The translations under genes were made by a program, and so were the position numbers. Below are positions 29,230 through 58,009 of a stretch of 64,000 nucleotides of DNA, piece after piece. The notes under the pieces were generated by a model. It was not told the origin of the DNA. It saw nothing but the letters and a program-made list of their open reading frames with translations, and made no database searches. The stretch covers positions 3,464,500-3,528,499 of the forward strand of contig JANVCC010000185.1 in NCBI GenBank assembly GCA_025345505.1, read 5' to 3'. Source of the stretch: Todiramphus chloris collaris. Lineage: Eukaryota; Chordata; Aves; Coraciiformes; Alcedinidae. Position 1 is the first letter of the stretch; each line of letters begins with the position of its first letter.

Positions 29230-29620
29230 CTATGATCGCATGACCCCTCCCCAGATGAGAAGGGGGAATCCAGGAAAGGAGAGGAGACCCACAGGTTGAA
29301 ACAGAAACAGCCAAAGTGATGCCACTCTAAAGTATACAAAGTTATACTCACCCCAGCAAAGGTAGAGGGGTCACAATAAACAGGAAAGCACCCCGGGGAG
29401 CAGAACAATGACCAAGCTCCTCCAGAAGCAGGAACAAGCTAGAGAGGGAAGAGGAGAAGCAGGAGTCTCCTCCTCAGCAAACTTCTCCCTTTATACTGAG
29501 CATGATGTTTATGGTCTGGGCTACACCTGGAGCCAATTCGGGGCAGCTTCCCTGGCTTTTAGCTCTCCCAGATTAAGCTCCTGGCTGTCTGCAAACTGCC
29601 TGCAGACCATGTTTGGTTTG
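29230..29620 (-). mobile_element. Solo-LTR-like remnant, avian ERVL type
   Basis: The block order resembles avian ERVL LTRs read in reverse: a CCCCTCCCCAGATGAGAAGG start, AGGAAAGGAGAGGAGACCCA, a GAACAA/GAGGAAGAGG-type purine stretch, then CTTTATACTGAGCATGATG with TATGGTCTGGGCTACACC and GGCAGCTTCCCTGGC. On the minus strand GCTCAGTATAAAGGGAG supplies a TATA box, so the LTR would be minus-oriented. No internal retroviral coding sequence is seen. The identification is by remembered pattern and the copy is old and diverged. Confidence 0.45.
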
Positions 29621-32583
29621 TGATTATGTCCCAATGAAACCAAAACATGTGCCCAAAAGCTGGGCAGGTATCCTCCAGGGTGGGCACAATAGCTCCTGCT
29701 CCTGGCAAACCCCTCACAGAGACACAGCACAGTGCTTTTGAATTCATCCCTTGTAAACTATTAACAACACATAAGCACACACACACAAAAGTATGATCAG
29801 ATGTTTCTCTGAAGTAACTGGCTGACTCCCATGCCTAAATTTGGACCAGCAAGCCTCGTGCACCAAATAATTAAGTCATAGGCTATAGAAAGCAATCCTC
29901 TGGGACGTACTTGTCTTTGAATGGCTCATCCACTTGAAAAGTAATACATACCATTAAGTATATGACCATATGGCATCCATTTATAGAATATTGCACTACG
30001 GGCAGATAGGACAAAGGTACACCCCTCAAAGCACTTTTCTCATCTCATTAACTTTGGGTACATGTTACAGAGAAGCTTCTCTGCCTTTGTTGTGTTCAAG
30101 GACATTTTGTGCTGTTGAGTCTCGTCTTAAATGAATTGAACTAGGAAAATTAGAATCTAAATGTAGCTGCGCCCTAAAGCAAACAGCATTATTTTGCCTT
30201 TCTATAATTCAATTTATTTTTGCAGATCAATGCTTTGAAGCAAACGTGTTCTTTTGCCCTCAAACCTTGCCTAATGACAAAGCTGACTTTGGGTTTTGGT
30301 GTGGCAGTGCACCTGGCTGGGCATGCCAGCAGCCGTGGGTTGTGACCTGCCACGTGCACTGGTCTACCTGAAACATCTCCCCAAAACTTGTCTGGGACAA
30401 TCTCCGTGAACACCAGCAGAGGTCTTCGAGCAGAACGGCCCAGTGCTCGGGGCGATGAGCGCAGCTCCACGGGCAACTGGGGAACAGAGTCTGCAAAGCC
30501 CAGCTGCCAGGGCAGTAATTGGCACCGAAAAGCAATTCCACGTGTAGTTCAGCTGACGACAGCCGGGATTCACAGTCGCAGCGACACCGTGCAGCACAAT
30601 CGCCCCGGCGCACTTGAGGAGCTCGCGCAGCGAGCGGGTTCAGCTGCCTGCAAAAGCCCAGTCCCCGTTGCCAGTGTTGGTGACCGTCCCGTTGATTGCA
30701 GCTCTAAATCTATAAAAACAGCGAGCTCCCCTGGAACGAGTTGGCACTGAGGAAATGCGTTCATTAAATAAAAACGACTGCAGGTGCCTTACAGCTTTTT
30801 TTTGGCTTAATAGATTTCTCTTGTGCATTGAAGACCAATCCTGCTGCCAATTACACCAGGGGTCTCGAGCCCCCTTTTGTAGCTTCTTGGAGGAAAAAAA
30901 CATTGCTAAATATCAAAGATCTCCAGGCAGTCCAGAGCCTTGGAAATACAGTGTGTAGCAGAGAAACGAGTCCTCAGAGAGCTGTCCCCATTCTGGGTAC
31001 AGCCAGCATTTCAGTAAGAGGAGTGATGCTGACACAGGGCAGAATCTCAAGCCTGTATAACTGGCTCAAACATCTACATGTGGAAGACTGTTCATTGCTC
31101 GTGGTTTAATTTACCTCTGAGAAACCATATGACACCATTTGTTTTTCTTTTTTTTTTCCTTACTCCTCTCCTCCTGCTGAAGAGCCCAGTAGGGACCTTC
31201 AGCTAAGGCCGAGAGCTTGGAATCCATATGTGCAATTTGCAGCAGTCACTGATCATTTATATTCAATTTTCTGACCTCAGTGGTCTGTGCTCCTTCCAAG
31301 GGCCCAAATGCATCAGGCTGCCCGGTTCAAAGGCTGAACCTCATCAGTGGATGTAACTGGTCACATACTGCTTGCCTGAAAAAAATCATCGTACCAGATG
31401 CTGCTCAACACAGGCACCTGCTTCTCTGCTTGGAAAGGAGGCAGCAATGGTCTAGTGACACCCGAGCCAGCCCTTTGCAGCTTGCACGGGTACCAGGCAG
31501 CCCTCCTGCCCATGAAATCCAGCTCAGCGGGCTCCTTGGGTGGGCAGTGAAGGCAGGATGGGTCGGATGGGTCCCATCCCTGTGACTGGGGCCAGCTGGG
31601 GCATGGGGATTGCTGAATGCTGCTCTCCTTGGGGCAGAGGGGGAAGGCAGGACCTCACATCTCACCCCGAGGGAAAGCTGGGACCCCACCAGACAGCGAC
31701 AGTGGAATGAACTGCTGCTGGTGCAGGACTCCCAGTAAACTGTGTGGTGGAAGTGTGTAAGGGGGGAGCAGGGAAGCTCTGAATTTATTAAAGGTGGTTG
31801 AGAAGATCACGTTAACATCCAGCATCTTAAGCTTCAAAATATCAAGAGCTTTAGGAGCATTCAGCTGGAAAAGTGCCTTGGATCATCTGAAGTTGTGTGC
31901 TGCAGTGCTGCAGCATCCTGCAACGCTGTGAGGCCCCTGCTTTGGCAGAAAGAGGAGGAACGATTGCGTTGAGTGCTCAGACCCCAGCAGCAACAGTTGC
32001 TCATTATAATAATCATCGCAGTGGTAGCTGGGTTCAATGGAAGGAGTTGGTTTTTTTTCCCCTAGCATAAGACTATAGCAAATTCAGGATGAGAAGCACT
32101 CTAAGCATCTGAGAAGGAAAACGATCCCACTGCTCCCAGGAGTCCAAGGCGCCGTGTCTCAAGCTGTAACAAAAGCAACAGACACAATTTTCTCCTGCTG
32201 TAGCACCGATACCAAACGCTGTCACCCCCCAAGCCCGGTGCCAGCCCCAGGATGGGGCCAGGCTGAGCACAGGGCAGCCAGAGCCCCTGCACGCATCAGC
32301 TGCAGCCCCCTTCGCGTCCCCTCGCTGCGCAGAGCGGCCACGGGGGCACGGGCAGGGGGTTGTTTCCAAAAGCAAACGGGAAGGAGATCCTGCTGGGTGA
32401 GCCCCGCGGAAGAGAGAGACAAACCCACCGTCCTCTCAGCTCCTGGCTCCTCGCTGCTAGCCCTTCTGGCTCCCAGCAGCAGCTACACATGGGGTCATAA
32501 TCGATTCGAGATGTAAGGAAAGGCAAGGTAGTTGCTTAACGATTATCCAACCCCCCCCAAGTAATTGTTCAAGCTTGAGTATG
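29621..32583. other. Gene-free flank, part 4
   Basis: Holds the CpG cluster near 30420-30660 and otherwise nothing supported. It ends at the CR1 copy next to the OLFM1 3' end. Confidence 0.7.
30420..30660. promoter_or_regulatory. Isolated CpG cluster in the downstream flank
   Basis: About 240 bases have many CpGs (GCTCGGGGCGATGAGCGCAG, CGCCCCGGCGCACTTGAGGA, GAGCTCGCGCAGCGAGCGGG), in contrast to CpG-poor neighbours. It may be a small island or enhancer. No first exon is recognised. Confidence 0.3.
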
Positions 32584-32818
32584 TGAAGTTCCACCTCAAC
32601 ATGAGGAAGAACTTCTTCACTGTAAGGGTTACAGAGCACTGGAACGGACTCCCCAGAGAGGTTGTGGAGTCTCCTCCTCTGGGGACTTTCAAGATCTGTC
32701 TGGATGCATTTCTGAGTGATCTGCCCTAGTTTTGCCCTGCTTTGGCAGGGGGATTGGACTTGATGATCTTCAGAGGTCCCTTCCAACCCCTACCATGCTG
32801 TGATTCCGTCAATCTGTA
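32584..32818 (+). repeat. CR1 LINE 3' end next to OLFM1 3' end
   Basis: Plus orientation: GAAGTTCCACCTCAACATGA, GGAAGAACTTCTTCACTG, AGAGAGGTTGTGGAGTCTCC and GGTCCCTTCCAACCCC. It is convergent with OLFM1 and ends about 80 bases from the distal poly(A) hexamer. Confidence 0.9.
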
Positions 32819-32896
32819 ATTCCCATTACCCCTCCCCTACACATGGTCACCCGTACAGCGAAGACAATAAACAAAGCAGGGAAGTCTCCTAATATT

Positions 32897-32902
32897 TTTA
32901 TT
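32897..32902 (-). promoter_or_regulatory. Distal candidate poly(A) signal of OLFM1
   Basis: AATAAA on the minus strand, about 1.1 kb past the stop codon. The CR1 copy at 32584-32818 begins only about 80 bases farther on, so this is the last hexamer before the repeat. The region 32819-33144 is AT-rich, single-copy-looking sequence that would then be UTR. Confidence 0.45.
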
Positions 32903-33144
32903 GTTCCTTAGGTAACTGTGGATAGTACAAAGTTTTCCTCTTAAAAAAAATTAATTACCTTCACACTTCCATAAACAGGGCTTCCCATGGGAATCTGATG
33001 CCACAGAATTGCCACAGAAGCCATTTCCAACCACCATAATGCTATGTAGATAGTATAACAGTAAGAGAATATTCTTGTAATTAGCAACATGAAATTCGTT
33101 ATCTGTGTATAAGGGTGAACACTGATCTCTTTTTTTTTTTTTCT

Positions 33145-34001
33145 TTTTAGAAACAAAACCATCATTTATTAATCCAAACTACATCATTGCATTTACAACA
33201 TTCATTGCATAAACTGGACATACAAAGTTTTGCCACCTCTGGTAAATAACAGACATACATTATACAATATATTTGCTGAATACATAAGTTCAAACAATAT
33301 GGGTACAACAACTTTTTTTCATAATACATACTTAAACCATCGTGTTTAATAGTTACTAAGACACAGATCCATGAGCTACTTCGGGTCTCAGCACAGTTAA
33401 TCTAAGTGACAAGAACACAGTTGAGAGACAGTAGCTGCAATGGAAGGCGAAGAAAACTAACCTGTGATAGGGCTTGTTCAGACAGCGAGAGCTCCTCACG
33501 GGTCAGCTTTTCCTGCTCGGCGATACAAACCACGCATCCATCGCAGCTGACCGGGATGTCGGGGGAATGTCCATGCAACCCACACACAGAAGAGAGCAAC
33601 TCTCCCAAGGATAAACTTTTCAACAGTCATTGCCTTACTTCTTTAGTATGTACTACAGGTTTGCTATCGGAACAGAAACAAAACAAAACCCCAAACTGAA
33701 GTGGTTCTCTAAGTGCAGTTCCAGCTGCAAGTACATGGTTACTCGTGAGTCTATAACACAGGGCCAGACTTCTAGAAACGTAGAGGTAATGCTCATCTGT
33801 CAGGTTTATGCTGAATAATCCTCCATGACGTTGGTCTTAATTATTTTGGCAGCTGTTTATATATTTACTTATTTAAAGTGTTTCCTTGATATTAAGTTTG
33901 ATTTGTTTTTTTTTTAATTAGCTTCTCCCTTTTTTTCCTTTTCTTTTTAATATTTTTTTTGTGGTTTTTTTTTTCTAAATCAGTTTCTAAACAAGGATGG
34001 A
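33145..34001 (-). other. OLFM1: OLFM1 Z-form 3' UTR
   Basis: This non-coding, AT-rich sequence follows the TAG stop and contains T-rich and A-rich tracts (33960s, 33900s). It reaches an AATAAA on the minus strand at 33170-33165, followed by an A-rich run at about 33150-33130 that may be genomic. The UTR would be about 850 bases. A second hexamer farther on could extend it to about 32880. Confidence 0.65.
33165..33170 (-). promoter_or_regulatory. Proximal poly(A) signal of OLFM1
   Basis: AATAAA on the minus strand (TTTATT on plus), about 830 bases after the OLFM1 stop. The A-rich tract just beyond it could cause internal oligo-dT priming, so cDNA ends here would need care. Confidence 0.55.
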
Positions 34002-52471
<18,470 letters not shown>

Positions 52472-53887
52472 CTAATTAACACAGGGAAAGAAGGGTTAAA
52501 TCCCTGGGGGGGAGGCCTGGCAGGGGTGTGGGAGGTGATGGGGGCTGACTGGAGGAAGCAGGATGGATGTGGCAGATACTGGAGCTGTGCTGGAAGTGGT
52601 GGCAGGCTCCTTCAAGGGCCCAGCTGGCAAAATTAACTTGTGATGCAAAAATATGGATTGGGGACAAATGCAAGGAGGGTCCGAAAAGCAGAGGGAGAGA
52701 TGAAGCAAGAAGGCAACACAAGGGGGAAAGCACAGACAGGAGCAAAGCCCTGAAGCCGTGAGGGTTGTAGCATGCTGTAAGGCACTGAGTGCATCTGGTG
52801 GGGAACCCACCACCCAGCTACTGTTACAGAGCACTCGACTTCTCCTTGACACTGTGAGAAGGATGCGCCTGAGCTGCCAGTGAGGATACGGTGTCCTGGC
52901 TGAGGGCTGAGCAGGGATCAATGTGCCTCTGCAGAGCTCTCCTGGATCCAGCAGCAGGAAAGTCAGCTCTCCCAAGTAAATGGACACCAGGAGTTACATT
53001 TCCTCTCTCCTGTGCCAGACTCTCCTGGGGATGGGGACGTTCATCAGGCAACCATTTCCCTCCGAACGGTCTGTGGGTCAGGGCAGGGACAGCCTGGTGC
53101 CATGCCCTGTGAAGCACGCCAGCAAAGAAGGGACGTGGTGCGGAGGGTAAAACCAGTGGCTCTGTCTGAGCTTCCAGGACACAGCTCATAAAGGGAGCCA
53201 CTAACACAGCACATTCCCCAGCCCCCCCTGTGCCCCTGGTGCTCGCCAAACCTCTCTGATCTTAATTTTCCTTTCATCTCACAGCACTTTGCAAGAATAC
53301 ATTATTTAATCGCAATTCAGCCTCTGATCACTTTGAAGGCACCACCGTTTTGCCAACCAGAAGGGAAATGTTCTTTCCACTCTTTCGACGTATTACAAAT
53401 AACCTTGCAAAACCCACATTGACAGACGTACTAAGAGAGCCAGCTAGGCAGACAAACAGTTTGATTCACTAGAAAAAAAACAACCAGGAAAACAGATAAA
53501 TAAATAAACGCGTCTCATAATCCCTGGTAACACGGCAAAAAAAAAAACCCCAACTCGGCTTCATTTACAATCAGCAGAACCACTCCATGGAATAGCCTCG
53601 CAAGAGCAGAGATGCAATACCGTAGCTCCTTCAGGAGGCACAAGCATGCAGCCTAGAGGCGAAAGGTGCCCGTTTTTCCCTGCTAAGGGCAAACAGACAG
53701 AAGAATTGTTTTTCCCAGCCTTTTCCAAACTGGCAAGACCAGGCACCGTCCCAGCCCACCAGCAACACAAGGACAGGAAACATACGGCACCACCAAAACA
53801 CACCGCAACTTCTCCACCGCATTCTCCATCCCATTAATCGACTATTGATCAAAGGCATGGAAGCGAATGAGACCTTGAGACTCGCAC
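52472..53887 (-). other. OLFM1: OLFM1 sequence between exon M1 and the CpG block
   Basis: This is intronic for any transcript starting at the CpG block or at the distal B exon. It has the acceptor side of M1, a GC-balanced stretch with long chance frames (for example 52987-52496) and poly(A) runs near 53469 and 53537. No exon was recognised. Confidence 0.8.
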
Positions 53888-54109
53888 CTGCTGTCCCAGC
53901 GAGGAGCCACACGTCCGGGGAGGTCCCAGAGGTGCCGGGGATGTCCCGAGGGTACGCGGGGTGAGGGGGAGCATCCGAGCATGGAGGGATTTAAGCAGTC
54001 CGGGGGACACTCAGGAGAGGAGAGACCCCCGAGATAGCGGGGATCGGGCGGCCGGGAGTAGGGTGGGGAGCGGGGCGCAGCCGCCCCGGGAGGCAGGGAT
54101 GCTCCGGGC

Positions 54110-54509
54110 NNNNNNNNNNNNNNNNNNNNNNNNNNNNNNNNNNNNNNNNNNNNNNNNNNNNNNNNNNNNNNNNNNNNNNNNNNNNNNNNNNNNNNNNNNN
54201 NNNNNNNNNNNNNNNNNNNNNNNNNNNNNNNNNNNNNNNNNNNNNNNNNNNNNNNNNNNNNNNNNNNNNNNNNNNNNNNNNNNNNNNNNNNNNNNNNNNN
54301 NNNNNNNNNNNNNNNNNNNNNNNNNNNNNNNNNNNNNNNNNNNNNNNNNNNNNNNNNNNNNNNNNNNNNNNNNNNNNNNNNNNNNNNNNNNNNNNNNNNN
54401 NNNNNNNNNNNNNNNNNNNNNNNNNNNNNNNNNNNNNNNNNNNNNNNNNNNNNNNNNNNNNNNNNNNNNNNNNNNNNNNNNNNNNNNNNNNNNNNNNNNN
54501 NNNNNNNNN
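54110..54509. other. Assembly gap (400 N)
   Basis: An unbroken run of N, bounded by GC-rich sequence (CTCCGGGC on the left and a run of G on the right). The round number suggests either an estimated or a fixed-size gap. GC-rich first exons are frequently missing from bird assemblies. Confidence 0.99.
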
Positions 54510-54545
54510 GGGGGGGGCGCGGCTCCCCCGCTGCGGCGCGGCCTC

Positions 54546-54563
54546 GCAGTGCCCCCTGCCGGC
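54546..54563 (-). promoter_or_regulatory. CTCF-like motif
   Basis: On the minus strand this reads GCCGGCAGGGGGCACTGC, close to the CTCF core consensus (a CCAS-AGGGGGC-S pattern). It lies just upstream of the predicted A promoter. This is a motif match by eye only. Confidence 0.4.
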
Positions 54564-54641
54564 GGCAGCGCCGGGCGCGGTGCGGAGCCGGAGCCGGGAT
54601 CGCTGCGGAGCCGGGGTCGGTCGGTGAGCGCAGGGGCCGTA

Positions 54642-54653
54642 GAGAAGCTTCTC
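54642..54653. promoter_or_regulatory. Palindromic GAGAAGCTTCTC, HSF-like half-sites
   Basis: A 12-base perfect palindrome containing the inverted nGAAnnTTCn arrangement of a heat-shock element, inside the CpG block. A third unit is imperfect, so function is doubtful. Confidence 0.2.
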
Positions 54654-55735
54654 CAGCGTCAAAAGGAAGCTGCTGGCCGTCGGGAGCAGCATTCAGCGGG
54701 TGCACGACGCAGGGGCCGCGCTACTCCCGTGCCAGCCCACGAGGTGTGGGACCCACGAAGGGCACCTGGTGGTCCCCAGATCTGTGCGCTTCGAGAGCTG
54801 TGGGCTGTCGGAGCATCCCCCACAGCCTCCCTACCTCACCACGCTCTGCAGCCACGCGAAGAACCCGGTGTACTTGAGCGAAAGCAAATCACCCTGGCAG
54901 CCCAGCTCGTGCCCCATTCCTGCCCCAACGCTGCTCTTGCCCCATTCCCAGAAGGCAAGGCTGCACGGACAGGAGAGATGGGACAACCAGAGTGTCCCAT
55001 CTCAAAGTTCAAAGAAAACTCTTGGATTTCTGGTGGCTGGTGTTGCTCTGAGGCAAACCCTGCTGAGGAATCTGATGGGCTGTTTGGCTGCAAACAGCAT
55101 CCAGCCTGTCTGTATGGGCCTGGAGTGTACTCTGCAGTGAGATGGAGCTTTTCACAACTTGTGTTTCCTGAAGTTGTTTGCAGAACTGTCCTAGTGACTT
55201 CAGAACCAAAGGCTCTGACCAACACAGATTTGCAGTCCCTTGCACATTTCCTTTCCTAAACAAGCCTTTAAACACGCCATTCAAACCAAATTATTAAATT
55301 AATGCCCTGGCCCTCTCCAGAGGATACAAGCAACGCCTCTTGCTCCATTGGTACAGCACTGGCTTCAGCAGTTTGGAGCACCCACCATGGCTCTGCTCCA
55401 GGAGACCCAGCACTGATCCATGGCCCCATGACCTCCTGGCTGCCCTGTAGGAGTCACCACATTCCCTCTAGAATCTGATCAGTCCAGCCCCAAAGCTGCC
55501 ACCTCCAGAGCTGCTCTTTTGATGGTATCCTCCTTGGGGTCATGGGTCTCATGGTCCCCTCCCCAGGAGCTGTCTGGGCTACATCTGAGAGGGTTCTGAG
55601 AGGTGCCCCAAGGCCTTGACCCATCAGTATTTCCTTGCCCTACAGCATCTAGTCCAGTAAGCAGAACATGTCCCAGGTTGGGAAGCAGGGAGCTGTGCCC
55701 TGAAATACAGTTACTGCTGAGCTGGCCTGTCCCAC

Positions 55736-55843
55736 CTTAATGAGACCTTGGTGTAGGATCATCCCAGTGCAAAGGGAGCAGAGACTGGTGACAGCCAAGT
55801 GGAGCTGGTTCTGCTGAGAGTGCTGGAGAGTTTCTGTGAAGCA
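55736..55843 (-). CDS. Candidate internal exon, unidentified
   Basis: This 108-base minus-strand segment lies between a strong acceptor (GTGTTTTCATTTCAG) and a strong donor (ATTAAG followed by GTGGGA). It is open in phase 0 (36 codons, starting CFTETLQHSQQNQLHLAVTS, Cys-containing and helix-like). The incoming phase from the candidate exon at 56681 would instead give a frame that stops at the end of this segment. The two are therefore not an obvious pair. It could equally be a non-coding RNA exon or a chance arrangement. Confidence 0.15.
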
Positions 55844-56680
55844 CTGAAATGAAAACACATTCAGCAAGTCCACCAGGTGGAGAAAAAGAGATGGGTTAGA
55901 GTACGAGCGACGATGCCGGGCTGGATCCTGTCCCTCCGGCAAGGCAGTGGCAGAATCAGATGCTGGCAGCTGGGAGGGAGCTGCTGGTGCATGTAACAGA
56001 CTGGAGCAGCTGAAAATGCCATTCCCTTCCCTCACTTCCCAGCACCCTTAAACCATGTCACCCCTGCTCTTTCCCCCTGCTCAGGCCAGACCAGCTTTAA
56101 TCAGGGTAAATCAGCCAGCTGACAGGTCAACCTGCTGCTGAAATCACTGAGAAAACACTCCTGCCCTCTGAATTACTGTCCTACTTAGGGCTTCCAAACC
56201 AAATAAACTACTTCCCCCCTGTGGCATGGGCTTCACCCAGCCCAGGTATCCTTCCCATGGTAAAACTGCCGTCAGGTCGTGCTGAGGTCAGCACCAAGGA
56301 GGTGTTTCAGGCTGTGGTTGCAGGAACTTAGGTAAAAGCCTTGGATGGCTTTAATCTTTCAGAATAAATCACAGCTCCCCGTTCTGTCCCAGTTCAGCTC
56401 TAACAGGTGCTTGTGCTGTGCTCAGCACTGTAGCAGCCGAGACCCTGATTGCTTATCTGATTTCACACCATATAAAACACTTGAGTGCTACACTTAAATC
56501 ATCTTAACGTTCATTTCGAAACCGACTTTGTAAGTAAAGTTTATCCCTCATATTTGTCTACTCCATACACATACAAAGAGAATTAAACCTACAGATACTT
56601 CATTATTCAAAATGCTATTCAGCAGGGTAACAAGCACTTCTCTGGATTCCACCTGGACTAAAGAAAGGCTCATTCCTTAC

Positions 56681-56813
56681 CAGTGCACTCAGGTGAGTTC
56701 ACTCGTATGCCCTTCAAATGCCTTGAATGATTAAGGCTTCTGCAGATGGGGACAGCGAGGCACAGAGAGAGGAGCAGCAGCAGCCACAAGGTCCGGCTAA
56801 GGAGGAAGCGCAT
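56681..56813 (-). CDS. Candidate signal-peptide exon of an unidentified secreted protein
   Basis: On the minus strand an ATG at 56813-56811 (G at -3) opens a peptide beginning MRFLLSRTLWLLLLLSLCLA. It has a basic n-region, a long Leu-rich core and a plausible cleavage region, then a polar stretch with one sequon (NHS) and a Cys near the end (PECT). It ends at a good donor, CACTG followed by GTAAGG, in phase 1. That phase is typical of signal-peptide exons that join a mature-domain exon. It does not fit OLFM1 exon M1, which needs phase 0, so it would be a separate gene or an unusual transcript. I do not recognise the protein. Short hydrophobic frames arise by chance, so confidence is low. Confidence 0.25.
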
Positions 56814-56984
56814 TCCTAAGAGTCTTTCCCCAGTGCCTGGCACAGAGGGGCTGTGCAGGCAGGGGAGAGGCCAGGCTCTGGCAGGGGCAGTCAGCAGAGC
56901 TGCTCTGCTCCCCTGGAGTAAACCCTTGGTGTCAGCTGAAAGAGAAGCCATGTCTGTAATAATGGTGGAGAGAGAAATGCAGGT

Positions 56985-57050
56985 GATCATAGAATCGGCA
57001 TCATTCAGGTTGGAAGAGACCTTTAAGATTATCAAATCCCACTGAGCCCA
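56985..57050 (-). repeat. Short CR1 3' terminus
   Basis: ATCATAGAATCGGCA, GTTGGAAGAGACCTTTAAGA and a degenerate CCAACC-like continuation are the terminal bases of a CR1 in minus orientation. It lies just upstream (minus strand) of the candidate signal-peptide exon. Confidence 0.7.
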
Positions 57051-57655
57051 CATCAGCTGGTCCAAAGCAGAGAAGTGACAAAAAAAGAGGCTCCCAGAAA
57101 TGCTGCCATTTCCCTTTTTTAGGGGTGAAAGGTTATTCAGAGGGAAGAGGCAGTGGTTGCTGCTGTACAATGAGATGCTGCTGGTCACCTCATGGGCATC
57201 AAGGAGGAAAATGACATCTGTCATCTCAGTGCCTGAAGTCAGTGATGCAAAAACACCGAAAACTCTTCCCTACCCTAATGATTTCCCTGGTTTTAGAAGC
57301 CCAGAATGGTAACAAAATGAAACACAGGAAAAAAACCCCAAACCAAACAACAAAAAACTTAGTGTGGGAGACCTGACGTTGCCTTTACTCACGCTAGAGC
57401 AAATCAGAAGAAATACCAGTGAAATCACAAAGGAAGAGACTCATATGGCTCTTTTTGACCCAATGACATTCACTGATGGGCCTTCCTTGGGCAAAGCAGG
57501 ATCTGGCCCTTAAAGTGCAACTTTCCATCGTGATGCCTGCAGAAAACTCTTCAGTACCAGTTTTGCTGAACTGGTTGAGTGTTTCCTGATCACTTTGGGG
57601 TTTTTGGGTTATTTTTTTGGTTTTTTACACAAGGCATTGCCTTGCAGGGGGTGGG

Positions 57656-57674
57656 AATAAATAAATAAATAAAT
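57656..57674. repeat. (AATA)n tetranucleotide run
   Basis: Four to five AATA/AAAT units. Confidence 0.85.
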
Positions 57675-57972
57675 CTCATGCTGTCCCTGAGTTTTTCTTG
57701 TCCTGGTGGACTCACAGCCACCACCCTCCCCAAAAGAGCAAGGGGTGCAGATCTGCCCCCTTGGTCCTTCTCCTGCTGCAAGAAGAGAGAAAACAGCAGG
57801 AAAAGATGAAGCGTTAGGGAACAAACAATCCTGTTTGCACGCATGTATTCTGAGCAGAGAAAGAGGAGCTACTTAGTGGAAAATTCTGCTGCTGGGAAAC
57901 GATAGTGCAAAATGTTACTGATCACCTAGAGGAGCCCTCCAAGGGTCAAGGTTTGCGAACAGGACCAGCTCC

Positions 57973-58009
57973 TGTGTGTGTGTATATGTACATATATGTG
58001 TGTGTGTGC
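57973..58009. repeat. (TG)n(TA)n(TG)n compound microsatellite
   Basis: TG dinucleotides, an interrupting TATATGTACATATA segment, then TG again. About 37 bases of alternating purine-pyrimidine sequence. Confidence 0.85.

Larger units (their letters stand above)
53888..54760 (-). promoter_or_regulatory. OLFM1: CpG-island-like block, probable internal (A) promoter of OLFM1
   Basis: The sequence on both sides of the N gap is strongly GC- and CpG-rich, unlike its surroundings, and lies 1.4-2.3 kb upstream of exon M1. OLFM1 is known to use two promoters, with the A first exon close to M1. On the minus strand the left flank ends in a good donor (GGACAGCAG followed by GTGCGAG, exon edge at 53888). 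None of the three frames there encodes the hydrophobic A-type signal peptide I would expect. The A coding exon is therefore most likely inside the gap, or the left-flank donor belongs to a non-coding or alternative first exon. The promoter call is inference from composition and position. Confidence 0.5.

Noticed and set aside
52496-52987. 163-codon minus-strand frame just upstream of exon M1
   Set aside because: Ser/Pro/Leu/Cys-rich low-complexity translation with no signal peptide at its start; it does not match the A or B part of OLFM1.
53842-55259. Long frames of 233-432 codons on both strands
   Set aside because: They are long only because they run through the 400-base N gap in GC-rich sequence with few stops; no domain is visible.
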